This document shows positions 38,349 to 49,671 of a DNA stretch of 64,000 nucleotides, piece after piece; within the stretch, counting starts at the first letter, position 1; every line of letters begins with the position of its first letter. Source of the stretch: Phylloscopus collybita (Eukaryota; Chordata; Aves; Passeriformes; Phylloscopidae); assembly GCA_027886175.1 (NCBI GenBank), contig JAJNNQ010000026.1, forward strand, positions 10,206,001 through 10,270,000, read 5' to 3'. The notes beneath the pieces were generated by a model. It saw only the letters and a list, made by a program, of their open reading frames with translations. It had not been told where the DNA came from and made no database searches. The position numbers were made by a program, and so were the translations under genes.

Positions 38349-38830
38349 ACACAGAATCACAGAATTAGTTAGCTTGGAAGAGACTTGGGAGATCATCAAG
38401 TCCACCTATATATGGTGACCAAACACCGTGTTGTCAACTAGACCACGTCACTGAGTGCCTCGTCGGCTCTTTCCATAAGCACCTTCCAGGATGGTCACTC
38501 CATCACCTTCCTGGTCAGCCCATTCCTATGTGTAATCACCCTTTCTGTGAAGAAATTCCTCCTGATGTTCAAACTAAACCTTTTGTGATGCAGCTTGAAA
38601 CAGTCCCTTTCACCCTGTCACTTGTTACCTGGCAGAAGAGGCTAAACCCCGATGGCATACAACACATACGAGATCCTTTTAGGTAGTTGTAGAGTGTAAT
38701 GGCACCCCATAGCCTCATTTTCTCCAGGCCTCCTCAGCATGGAGAACTCATAGCCCCAGTTGACTCAGCAGCTTCTCACAGGACTATCCTGAAGGGCCTA
38801 TCCTCTAGGCCCTTCAGCAGATTTGTCATA
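38349..38830 (-). mobile_element. CR1 LINE, 3' end, antisense (~480 bp)
   Basis: Read from the left this is the reverse complement of a CR1 3' end. It has two CACAGAAT terminal repeats, then a CTTGGAAGAGACTTGGGAGATCATCAAGTCCACC block, a GACCAAACACCGTGTTG block, an AAATTCCTCCTGATG block and a CTCCAGGCC block. It includes the 3' UTR and the C-terminal end of ORF2. An extra segment of about 18 bases, absent from the other antisense copy at 49672, makes a perfect hairpin at 38789-38817. The copy is truncated and non-functional. Confidence 0.92.
38789..38817. repeat. Perfect 12-bp-arm hairpin inside a CR1 copy
   Basis: The arms ctgaagggccta (38789-38800) and taggcccttcag (38806-38817) are exact reverse complements with a 5-base loop. 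The right arm is normal CR1 sequence, equivalent to the CCAGACCCTTCACCAG block in the copy at 50 kb. The left arm is extra, so it was probably copied from the right arm. Confidence 0.93.
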
Positions 38831-39007
38831 TATGGTGCTTTGTGGTAAATGATACCACAATCTTCGTAAATGTGTCAGATGATGCAGAGAAATTATGTTA
38901 ATTGTAGGAGGTTACACACAGTGTCAAAGTAGTACCAGAGGTTGAAGGGTTCACATGGTCAAGCATTTAGCAAACACTTGTATAGAAAATTTCAAAGCTT
39001 TTTTGAA

Positions 39008-39046
39008 GTTATGGCTAACCTCTGCTTTTCAGAGGTTAGCCATAAC
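39008..39046. repeat. Perfect inverted repeat, 17-bp arms, 5-base loop
   Basis: The left arm gttatggctaacctctg (39008-39024) and right arm cagaggttagccataac (39030-39046) are exact reverse complements around a 5-base loop, ctttt. The locus is unique DNA. Perfect arms with a tiny loop are typical of a snap-back replication template switch and not of a transposon. Confidence 0.95.
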
Positions 39047-39715
39047 CTCTGTGTCAGACTCACAGTATCATGCCTATCAGACTACCCCTGGTGTGGTCAG
39101 CAAAAAGACTGCAATGTAACCAGCAAATCCTACTTCTCAAGATGCATTGACAACAAAACAATTCAATTTGTGACATCTCTTCTCTGCAAAATATACAAAT
39201 CATAATTTGTTGCTTGTGCTTTCAGAAAAATCAAAACTGACACCAAACCAGATAGTTATGGCTCCTTATCACCATCTCAGTTTTCTCAGTGCTTCAACAC
39301 AGTCAGTTATGTTTTACCCACTAAAATAGTCTTCAATAATCATATTCCTTTAATAAGCCAGTGTTATTTGTTCTCCTACTGCAAATCCTAATAGAATGGT
39401 TTAGCTGGGTTTATTCAAAAATGAATTTGTGACAATGCAAATAAATCTACTTCACGTGCTTCCTTATCATCATCATAAATTCTGTATCATATGATTTGTA
39501 CTCCCTAGGGGACAGATTCTCAGGTGATGTATGTGGGCAAACTGTTTACTTGAATATGATTTCAGTGACTGATATCAACAGAGGATGCTATCTATATATT
39601 AAGTTGCATTTTGGTTTATTGGTTGCTTACCTGACTCCTACTTCCAAGGCAAGAAAATAGTAGCATGAGGCTGAGTTAATTATGCAGCCAGAACAAATAA
39701 GCTGTAAGAATGTTG
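39047..39715. other. Unique non-coding DNA, no gene recognised
   Basis: AT-rich unique sequence between the inverted repeat and the next CR1 copy. Nothing else seen. Confidence 0.5.
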
Positions 39716-39927
39716 GTTTAGATTTGACACAAGGTAGAAGTTCTTCACTGTGTGGGTGGTGAGACACTGAAACAGGTTGCCCAGAACCTCTATGGATGTT
39801 CAAGGCAATGTTCAAGGCCAGGTTGGATGGGAACTTGAGCAGCCTGGTCTAGGGGAAGGTGTCCCTGCCCAAGGCAAGGAGATTGAACTAGATTATTATC
39901 TTCACATGTCCTTTCCAATTTAAAACT
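39716..39927 (+). mobile_element. CR1 LINE, 3'-end fragment (~210 bp)
   Basis: Sense CR1 3' end: an AGAAGTTCTTCACTGTG segment, then CACTGAAACAGGTTGCCCAGA, GGATGTTCAAGGC, CCAGGTTGGATGGG, GAGCAGCCTGGTCTAG, GTGTCCCTGCCCAAGGC and a decayed CCTTTCCAATTTAAAAC end. The ATGTTCAAGGC motif is locally duplicated. It is the same tail type as the copy at 26955. It is 5'-truncated and inactive. Confidence 0.93.
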
Positions 39928-40588
39928 TTTTTTTTTTTAATTATGTACAATTTAAGCTGTAAAATCTGCACTTTGGAAAAGAGCTGCTCACAAAGAGTGC
40001 GGCAATGAAGAATGTGTCTTTTGGCAAGGTTCCTTTAGTAAACCAGAAGGGCTGGATTCAAGTCAGAAATTACTTTCTGGGGGAGGTCCTGTGGTGTCTA
40101 TTAAGCAGGATACATGACCAAAACCATCCCTTGTGCCCTCCAAGTCTATTCAGCTGTAATCTGAATTAATGAGAATTGTGAATAATTTATGTAGAGGTAT
40201 TCTTGCAAGAAGACGAAAGCAGTAAATAATAACTTTTGCAAAACTGAGCTGTAAACAAGGGTACTGTACACTGGGCTTGCCTGCCCTTTGTCAAAATTGA
40301 TGGGAGGGGTTAAAATTTCCACCTTGTTTTGCAGGTGACTGTATGAGGTAGTGCCCTATTAGGGTCAGCACTGCAATTAAAAGACCCTGCCATATCTGGC
40401 TTCAAGATTATTTTCGGCTTTGGTTTCCAGTAGTATTCTAAGATACTGAGTTAAACTCAGTTGAAGAAATCAGAATTCATAGTAGTCTTTATGACTTTCT
40501 CCATATGTTCAGGTATTATCTTTGACTTTTTGAGTGGTATGGATTTGGAAGGGTTTTTTTTTTTTGCTTTTCCTTTTTTCCCCTCCAG

Positions 40589-40702
40589 AGTATTTGCCAC
40601 TTGGCTTTGTTAGGAGATGTGGGAGGTTTAGAGGGAAAAAGAGTTTTCCAACATTTGCTTCCCCTGAAGTGTTAATGAATGTTAGAAAATTTGATATATT
40701 AT
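40589..40702 (+). other. Candidate exon (coding or lncRNA), unproven
   Basis: A T- and C-rich tract ending in cccctccag (AG at 40587-40588) is followed 114 bases later by a strong donor, TTAT|GTAAGT. The length is a multiple of three. One frame is open across the exon (phase: two bases, 37 codons, one base) and includes YLPLGFVRRCGRFRGKKSF; the other two frames contain stops. I do not recognise the protein. Both splice sites are good, but in AT-rich DNA such pairs also arise by chance. It is not phase-compatible with the candidate at 24847. Confidence 0.2.
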
Positions 40703-43700
40703 GTAAGTTTCATGTCTCTCACCCCTACTGAAATATAGCACAGAGGCCTTGATGATATCACCAGTGATGAATTTGGTCTCAGATTGTTATCTAAATGTAT
40801 TATTCTGCTGCTTTCCAGTCTTACTTGAATAGTAAGCTGGTTTCCCAACCCACCCAACCCTTTCTAAGTGACTTAAGAGAAAACAATCTTGCTGAGTTTG
40901 CTGCATTGCTTCAGGGAGGGTAGATTTTATAGACCAAATTATTTTCTATTAGCCTAGACAAATCCAGTCTGCAGTATCCAAAAGAGAAAAAACCCAAGCA
41001 AACAAGGATGCCTAAAAGCCCATGCAGGTCCATTTAACCATTTATTAACCCATTCTAGCTATATATGAATCTGATTGTGGGTCAAGCTCTATTAATTTAA
41101 AAATACTATTTTATACTTTTAAAAATAGTCTGGCTCCCATCACTTTGGCATTTAATCTCATTAGCAAGCAAACAGAATGAAAACTGAAACTTGTTGGACA
41201 TCATACAATTATTTCATTTTGTTAAGAATGAACTTGCATGTCACATGTCAATGTTTTTATGATGGAAACCACGGATTTTTGGGGACTGCAATATACAGAA
41301 TAAGTCAGTTCTCTAGGAGTAGGAACTGAAACTTTTAAGAAAAAGTGGAACAAAATCAGAAATTCTTGTGCTGTTCTGTGTCATGAAGGCCACATCCTGG
41401 TTCCTCAAAATGGGTGAAGCCCTTTGGAAGGTCGGGATCCCCTCAGGCTTACACTTACAGTGAATCCAAACAGTGGGGATTGAAAATAAAGGTGTTTGCA
41501 GCTCTTTGAGGAGGCCCAGCCTTCTTCCTCTGCTGTGGGAAGGAAGATCACTGGGGAGATAGCACAGAGGATGAAGCAGTTCGTGGGGGGAGATGTGGAT
41601 TCAGTGCATACCTCAGCAAGCTCTTTCAACAGGAAATGAAAGCTACTCAGATAAGGTGTTGATTGCCTCACTGACACTGCCCTGGGCTGCAGTTATTGCA
41701 GCTCAAGCTACGTGCAGACTTGAAGAGAACTCAAAAAAAAATTAACTGGGAAAAAATCCCACCACACACGAAAATCAATCCCTCTTGTACCATTCCTGCC
41801 ACAACTTGAATCTAGAGTTCACTGATTAACCTTAAAATGTTGATAGCATCACAAACAATCCCAACAACTTCAGGAATTCAGCAACTTCATACCTTTAACG
41901 AGGGAACAGTTGTGGCAAAGACATGCAGATAACTAGTACCAACTAGGTCCACACAGGGAAAAAAAAAGCTTAATTGCTCTGTTTTGAAGATGAGGGGTAG
42001 TTTATTTATTTTTTTTTTTTATATATACACTTTGTAATGCTGTGCTACACTGACTTCACAAGCAACGATTAAATACTTCAATATTTTTGGAATTATGGCC
42101 CTAAGGAAAAATAAGGAAAAAAATATGAATTTTATCAGTCTCATAACATGATACAGAGTGAAGTAAACCTTAAGTAAGAATCCCAAATGGTGAAAAATAT
42201 TCCAAGAAAGAGCTGTGGTGGCAAAATATAAGTAAAGAGTTATGAAGTAAAGCAGTGATTGAAAGCTGAGCTCACACAGGCAGATTAAACAGTGTTGAAT
42301 GATAGGTGATAAAAGATCAAGTTCATGTCCTTTTTATTGCTGCAAGCAGACAACTTAAGATGATGAATCTGACCAAAAGCATCAAAGAGTGCAAAAAGTC
42401 ACAGGATAGTGTGAGTTATTTGGAAAGTGATCTTCAAATGCTTCTCCCTTCTCCCCCTTGAGAAAGCCAATTAGTAGAAAACCAAGCGAGTTTGTGGAGG
42501 TATATACAATATGGAAGATTCTGTGAAGGCTCAACAAAATAAAGACAAAATATTTTGTGTTGGAAGGAGATAGATTTTTTAGTATTACACTCCTCATGAG
42601 TGTGAGCCCAGCTGGGAAAAGAATTTTTGTAGGCTCACTATGATTATTAGTTTCTGTTATTGCAATGCTGTGAAACTGCCCTGAGTCTTGACTCTACATT
42701 CTTCTGGATATAGTTAGAAAGTAAGATCAATAGGCACATCTCTACTAGTATTTTTATTTCAGGGAACATATGAACCTTGGAGGAGCATGTTCTCTTTGTC
42801 CTCACTATTGCATTTAGGCTCTCACCATGGAACTGCCTTGGAAACAGTAAAATGGGTTCCCCTGGGGTGAAATGAAACCAAAAGATGTGCTCCTCTAACG
42901 TCTTTTACTTCTCATCTGAAGTAAAACCCCTGAAGCACTTTAGCACTGATGTTGGACCTTCAGCAACAAGTGTTTTGGTCTAGAGAGCTACTCTTTCTGG
43001 ACCATACCACTTGTCGCTGTGGGACCCAAAGGAGTGTACCTCTTTGCAACTAACTAGATACATTGATGCCGGCAGCTAGAAGGAAATAATTACTCCGAAC
43101 ATGTGATCTATCAACTGGAAAGATATACCATCTACTCAGATGAATCATATTCTAAAAGCCATCCTTTTCTCTGCACAAACAATGAGAAGAGTCTAAATAA
43201 TGAGGTTCTGGGTAGAGGTTCACTCAGTGAACCCTGGTCAGTTTGAAATTATAGTATTGAGCAGAGAAAAGGAAATAGATTCCCAATGAAATGGCTTGAC
43301 TTATTCTGAGACCAACTCAACTGACCTGTGCTGGAGATGGTACTTGACCTCGTATTTTTCAGCTCCTAACAAATATTCTCTCTGCACCCACAGTAACTAT
43401 TAAAATTATTTAGTTGGCTGCTTAGTATGATAACTTAATCTTTATTTGTATTGTACAAAAAGTTTTTCTTTTCTTTGAAATTGCAGGCCAGAACTACCAC
43501 TGACATATCTTTTTATTTTGTATCCATTAAGAAGGATGTCTCAATTTTTGCAGCACTGAAAATACTTGTTCTTTTGCAATTTTTTATTACAGAACTTATT
43601 ATGAACATGTTATTCATTGAATTACACCATCTGTACTCTATGATATCAATTTTTATTTGTCAAATAAATTTATTGACAAAAAAAAATCTACTGACCTGGA

Positions 43701-44608
43701 CACAGTATCCTTGTGTGTCCTTGTAAAATATAAATACAAACCTGAAGTAGGAAAATAAAATGATACCTGAGTTTAATTTCTAAACTTGTTTATTTTCAGT
43801 TAATTAGATGAATATCAATGATACAATTAATGACTTGTTTTCTGTTTCCATGTGTCAGAAATACTGTTAAGAAGTGGTATAAAAATATTCATCTTGCGTC
43901 ATGCTAAGTGTGTTTTTCCAAACTATCTGGAAACAATAACAGCAACACTTTTAGAGGTAGACATTTGTTTATTTGCAACAAGTCACTGGCTGAGGAATCT
44001 TATTTACAGTATATTAGTCATTCACGTTGTATTTTAAATACCATTTCTGCAAAAGGTATAAGAAATTTTAACACTTGTTTAAATCAATATTCTAAAGAGG
44101 AAATTTAGGTACACATAAAATAAGCAAAACTCACTGACTTTACCTTAAATCATTCTTATCCACATAACTTGATTTTATAGAAAGGAATTGCAAATACAGT
44201 GTGGCAGTGGGCACACTAAGTGAAGCTGAAAAACCAATGTTTTCATGTAGAGAGTTTCAAGAAAATGCACTGGGAAATCCAGCTGCCTAAGATTTGACCT
44301 CTTCAGTTAAAGACTTATTTTAGTAAATCCGTTTTATTAATATGCACCCCAATACCTGGGCAACTTTTCTGTGGCCCTGCAGAGGCAGAACATAATTCTA
44401 AGGAATGCAGTCAATTTTTTGGGGAGGAGAATACCTGCGAAGAAATGAGGCATAGTTGGAAGGACTCTGTTTCAGATTCTGAGCTGAGGAAACCTAAGAA
44501 AGCCCACAGCAGATGGCTAATGAGTGTAATCATATTTAGCATTTCTCACTTCACAAATTCAATAGCCATTTCATGCCAGAGAACCTGGATGTCCTTTTAA
44601 TCCTGTTC

Positions 44609-44609
44609 A

Positions 44610-44644
<35 letters not shown>

Positions 44645-44655
44645 TTTTGTTTCTC
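44609..44655. repeat. CT-rich (CTTTCT)n tract
   Basis: About 45 bases of CTTT and CTTTCT units merge with the pyrimidine tract just upstream of the acceptor at 44665. Confidence 0.85.
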
Positions 44656-44665
44656 ACTCTTCCAG

Positions 44666-44830
44666 TGATTGCCAGCCTGATCCAGACAGTGTTGAGGAAC
44701 TACAGTCCCAGACTGTTGCTCTTTCTGTCTATCCCACCAAAAAGAAATTGGAGAGACCTGTTTCTTCTGCCACATCTATTTCTATGCCACCTGATGTATT
44801 TTCCAAGATCTGTTTTAAGTTTAGACCTTT
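44666..44830 (+). other. Candidate coding exon, unproven
   Basis: The acceptor gtttctcactcttccag (AG at 44664-44665) is preceded by a long pyrimidine tract. A donor-like CTTT|GTAAAG follows 165 bases later, a multiple of three. In the frame starting at 44667 the segment is open for 55 codons to a stop that overlaps the donor. It encodes a hydrophilic, disorder-type peptide that includes DPDSVEELQSQTVALSVYP followed by TKKKLERPVSSATSISM. This looks more like real protein than the other frames in the window, but I recognise no family. A 105-codon frame starting at 44647 overlaps it in another register and looks random. The upstream pyrimidines are themselves a microsatellite, which weakens the splice evidence. 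Confidence 0.25.
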
Positions 44831-45111
44831 GTAAAGAAACCACAAGTCTTAAATCTGTCTTAATTCATGAAAATTTGAGAAAAGAACTTATGTTCACTGA
44901 TGAGTCTTTAAACAAATGCCTCTTCAGAGATCCAAGTTTTATTTTGAACTGGATCTCAAGCTAACACTTTTATGTCACCTAAAGAAACAAGTCCAGCTTA
45001 ATATATTTTCCACTTCAAGAGTAATTTAATGATAGGCAGCACCATTTTTGTGGACTTTGCAATGGTGTAGGATCTTGCAATGAGGAAGTAAATTCTTACT
45101 GTTAGAACCAT

Positions 45112-45201
45112 GAAACAAAACAAAAAAACAAAAAAACAAAAACAAAAAAAAAACAAACAAAACAAAACAAAAAAACACAAACAAACAAACAAACAAACAA
45201 A
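45112..45201. repeat. A-rich (CAAA)n/(CAAAA)n tract
   Basis: Ninety bases of A with regular single C, in units of 4 to 8 bases, ending in clean CAAA units. Lys/Asn/Gln-rich and Phe-rich open frames across it are artefacts. Confidence 0.92.
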
Positions 45202-47460
45202 TTTGAATATAACTCCTTGGGGCAGGCAACCTGAGAGGAAACAGCTGAGAAGAGCAATTTTTATGACTGATTCAAAGTCTGTTTTAAAGGGCATTTATTT
45301 TGAAATGTAATGTACCTTTAATGAAAGGTATCTTTGAAAAGGTGTGCAAGGAATTCACACATTCAAGGTGCAATGTATTCTGAAAGTATGAGCTGCCAAA
45401 TGCAAATCCAGATGGAGAAAGCAGTACTATAAATGGAGATTGAATGGGGATGTCTGAGCAGCATACAGACAGCATACACAGAAAAAAATAAATAAATTTA
45501 TGCTCTAAGAAAAAAGAAGAAAGACTTTCTTTTCCCCTCCACTAAAGCATGAGGCAGCATCCCTAGAACACCAAAGTGTGGTCAACATGGGACATGACCT
45601 ATAGAGTATGGTTCTGTAATGCAATGTGAAATTCTCTAGTTCTATTTACTCAATAGTAATTCTCTGGTGCTGCTTACTCAATTCCATGCAGAAAGTAAAA
45701 AAATAAAATAAATAAAAAAATAGATAATAAATGAAATGCATGATATCAACACCAAAATAATATTTGTCTGCCACCAGCTGAGGTACTCAATCTCAACTCT
45801 TTCCCCTAAAGCCAACTGTGTTCAATTCTGGTTTATTTGCTCCTCGGTCAAAAGTGCTTAACACAGCAGCTTTCTACCTCTGTCAGACCTGTGTAGGAGT
45901 GTTCTAAGACTCGAAGTCTTTTCTTCCTGATGTCTTTCAGCACTGCAGATGCATAGTAGTATCTAAAGCAATCTCTTCACCTGTGCAATAAGAGAGCTGA
46001 TTCTACAAGCTTTTTAAGTACTTTAATCTGTAAGAACATTAGCTTCAAAGTGAGCACCTTGGTGCTTGGATTTGGTGATACACTTCAGAAGATTGTTAAA
46101 TTTGCTCAAAACACTCAATCTGAATGAAAGAAATGTCTTTGGCTTGAAGTGTGCCTCATCCTGAGACTGCTGACATTTACTTTAACACACAGCCTACCTT
46201 TGGGACTGTGGATTGCTGGTTAGATGTCACCTAACACTTTCTTTACTGCACATATTTGAGAAGGACTTGAGGGTTTGTCTTCTCTTTTGCCTTAAATATG
46301 TCTTTAACTGCTGTTCCTTTGTGTAGTGTCCCAGAAGTACGCCAGAAACAGAGAAAGGTGACAAGCATCTTGCAATATTAATAGTAGAAAATAACTTTGG
46401 TCTGATCTGTAAATAATTTTCCTTTTGCTTTTGTGGTCCTTTTGCTCATGGGATGTCTGAGAATGTCACTGTTGTCGATACATAAGGTGTAATAAAAATT
46501 AAATATTTAAGATGTCATTTTACTGTAGGTATCCAGAGAAAGTGTATTATTTGAAGATTTCACTGTTGCATAAAATATTGATCTTTATATAAACACTATA
46601 AAAAAGAAGCACTTTAAAAATACTTGTGAAAGATCGACCTTTTTTAGTAATAACCTTGTTCAATAGACAAAGAAAAGCTATAACGACATCTGAATTGCTA
46701 GGTAAAATTCTCTGGTAACAAAATTCATTTATAGTTGGCAGTAAAATAATCTTTATTTAAATACTGCAGTCATATATAGCAAAATGCGATGTCTGTGTGT
46801 CAAAATTCCTCAGTAAAGTAAGAGGATTTCCTCACAAAAGTTTAGAAAATTGTTTACCAACACAGTGAAATATAATACATCTTTCTTTTATTTGTGTTTC
46901 TTTTACATCAAATTAAGTTTACTTCCTTTCTTTTGAGCAAGACAACCTTCAAATTAATTAAGAATAAAAACAAAAATTAATTTTGGTTTTTGGATGATAA
47001 AGACCAGTTTCTTGGTTTATTTGATGTGTTCACAGGACATATTGTTAAACATATTTCAACAAAATCAATACAAATAACCTCAAAAATATATTTTTTCATA
47101 TTTCAGATTACATCTCTTTTGCACAAGCTTTGACACAAATTTCTGATACATAAACAATAAAATAATTTGAGGGCTTAAAGTCTTCAGTTGTACTACATCC
47201 TGATGATCCTCCTTACTTTACAGAGCTAATATGGCATGGAGGACTAAGTACAAAAGTCACCTAGGTTATGTATGTCAAGATCCACAAATATATACCTTAA
47301 ATAGACCAGAAGTTTACAATCAGTAAGAAAAAAATTGGTCAATTGCATCTGGACATATTTTTCATAGCTCTAAATCCTGACCCATATTGACGAACAGAAA
47401 TACATAGAAATTAACATATTAGCTTTATGTATACTGATTTTATGGAGTGAAGCTAAAAAT
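45202..47460. other. AT-rich unique DNA, no gene recognised
   Basis: No gene or mobile element seen. It contains an imperfect 28-bp tandem duplication at 45630-45685 and an A-rich AAATA patch at about 45699-45735. The 46.4-47.4 kb part is especially AT-rich with few open frames. Confidence 0.5.
45630..45685. repeat. Imperfect 28-bp tandem duplication
   Basis: Two adjacent 28-base units beginning aattctct match with several differences, which suggests an older duplication. Confidence 0.7.
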
Positions 47461-47581
47461 CTCTCCTCTCCTCTCCTCTCCTCTCCTCTCCTCTCCTCTC
47501 CTCTCCTCTCCTCTCCTCTCCTCTCCTCTCCTCTCCTCTCCTCTCCTCTCCTCTCCTCTCCTCTCCTCTCCTCTCCTCTCC
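47461..47581. repeat. (CTCTC)24 pure pyrimidine array
   Basis: Twenty-four perfect CTCTC units, 120 bases without interruption, all pyrimidine on the plus strand and all purine on the minus strand. Mirror-symmetric homopurine tracts of this length can form triplex (H-DNA). The repeating RGEER and LLSSP translations are artefacts of the array. Confidence 0.98.
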
Positions 47582-49671
47582 CAACAAATAGACCCAGCTG
47601 TTCGAGATTCCTTCCGCTCCTCCTGGATCCCAACCTTCAAATTCTACTACTTCTTCTCTACTTGAACTTTGTTCCCAGGTCCTGCAATGTTGTCATATGT
47701 TGCTGTCAAATAGCTTACAGTAAAACAAATAACCAAAAAGAAATCCCTTCCATTCTTCCAGAAACAAGCTTTAGGATATGAATCCCAGTGAGAATTGAAT
47801 CAAATGGAATTCCCCTTGAGGATTCTCACTGAGAATATGGACATCTCAAGGCAGGCATCTCAAACCTGTCTACACCAGAAGGAAGTGAAAGGTGAAAGAA
47901 CATCCCATCTGTTATTTAAGTGATTAAAAACTGGCTTCAAGCAATGTTCAGAGCACTGGGAGCCTTGTTTGTATTATTGAATGCTTGTGAAAGCAGTATT
48001 GCACTCGACAAGAGAGCTTGTTCTAGTGACCCCCCCTTTCCCAGCTCCAGTCATGCTGAATGCCCACACAGAGATGCCCCCTGCCTGGGTGACCCAGGGC
48101 ACAACCCAGACTGCATCTGCATTCCTATTTGAGGGCCCTCTGCTTCTCACTCTGAGTAAAAAATCTGGCACATCTGTAAAGTTTTTGTCAACACAGGTCT
48201 TTGTGCTGTTTCCAGGAACCCAAAATACCCAAGACTGGCACTGACATATCTCATGTGTTGTGTCAGCCAGTTTTGACTATCAAGGGATTGCAAAACAAGC
48301 ATGAAAATTAAGCCCGAAACTGCTTCAGTAGGCAACTTGGAGAGACATTCCTCTGCTGTTCCCTTTTTCATTTCTTTGCTTTGAACAGTTGCAGTTAATG
48401 GTAAATTCCCAACCCCCAGCCTCTCCACCAGATATCTAATATTGGGTCTTTTTTCTTAAAACAAAAAAAAAGCCTTTATGTTTGTAAAGTTCTGTGTTCA
48501 GAGTACTAAACACAAGACTGATCACTCTACTATAGTCTCATATTTAACAGCATGGCTTCTGTTCTTTAACAATTTCTTTCTGAAAGCTTTATCTTATGTA
48601 CCATTTCCCTGTCTTCTCTTATGTATTTCACTTTTTTTTTCCTTTATTTTTAATTTCTCCTTTCTGATTAGAGTAAGGGGAGGGCAGGAGATTCTGATCC
48701 ACTATTTCAGATTCCACTGTGGGACAGAACCTGTCTGTAAACTGAATCTCCACCGTCCCCTTTCCCATGCAGAGAAAAAGCTGTTGTCTAGTGCCTGGGT
48801 CTAGTCCTGTCTGTGGGAAGAGCATTGCATTCTTTTCCATGAACCACAGTCCATTGTGAAAGAGTTCAGGGAATGAAAAAAGGCACAGAAAAATTTTTAT
48901 TTTGCTATCTGAAATAGCTCTAAAAAAACCCCATCCTAAATTACCAAAAGCATACCCTATATTTAGACAGAAAATAAACAGATTCTAAAATAACCATTTA
49001 TTGCAAATACAATTTTATAATTTTTAAGAATTAAATTACAGTGCCTTTCCATTATTCCAGCATTTCATTTGATTAAAAATTGAAACATTATATTGAAAAG
49101 GATAATATTCGGTGAAAAAAAATGGCTGATACTGAAGTTTGTGATGAAAATAAGTGAACATTAGACTCTCTGGAGTGCAAACTGAATTTCAAGCAGCATT
49201 TTAGCAGAAGTTCATTCATTAATTAGCCTTGTTTCTAAGAGTACAGCAACCTTCAGTAGTCAGGTTACCTCTGTGAATGATGAGCATGTAGCCTATCCAG
49301 AAGTTATCTGAGTTAATTGAGATTAATTTCTTGTAAGCAGAATTTAAGTCCCTTGGGGTCTCATCAGAATGATGGTACTTCTGATTTATACCCTTGTAGC
49401 AGTGTTATTTATAGAAGGAAGTTCCTCAAAACAAGATCACAATATTCATTATTCCCCTGCATGACAGCTGTTCTACTCAGGAATATATGTGTAGTTTCTC
49501 TCTTTCTCAGAGCCTTCAAATTCTTTACTTTATATGAATTCAGAATTATTAAATGCAAGGAATCATCATAAGATAGCTATCAGCAGATGATCTCTAAAAA
49601 TGGTGTTGAATTCTCCATGTTAAGCATGAGATGGAGGTTGTTTGGGTTTTTAAAATTATTTTCCATGTATT
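47582..49671. other. Unique non-coding DNA, no gene recognised
   Basis: Frames of 87 to 108 codons between 48.0 and 48.8 kb overlap one another on both strands and show no domain. No transposon recognised. Confidence 0.5.

Larger units (their letters stand above)
39928..45111. other. Unique DNA with two candidate exons, no confirmed gene
   Basis: Apart from the candidate exons at 40589 and 44666, I recognise no gene and no transposon. Open frames are mostly below 105 codons. A short TTTATTT/T-run patch lies at about 42000-42022. Confidence 0.5.

Noticed and set aside
47370..47665. Proteins with RGEER or LLSSP repeats
   Set aside because: Translation of the (CTCTC)n array; the periodicity is the microsatellite, not a protein repeat.
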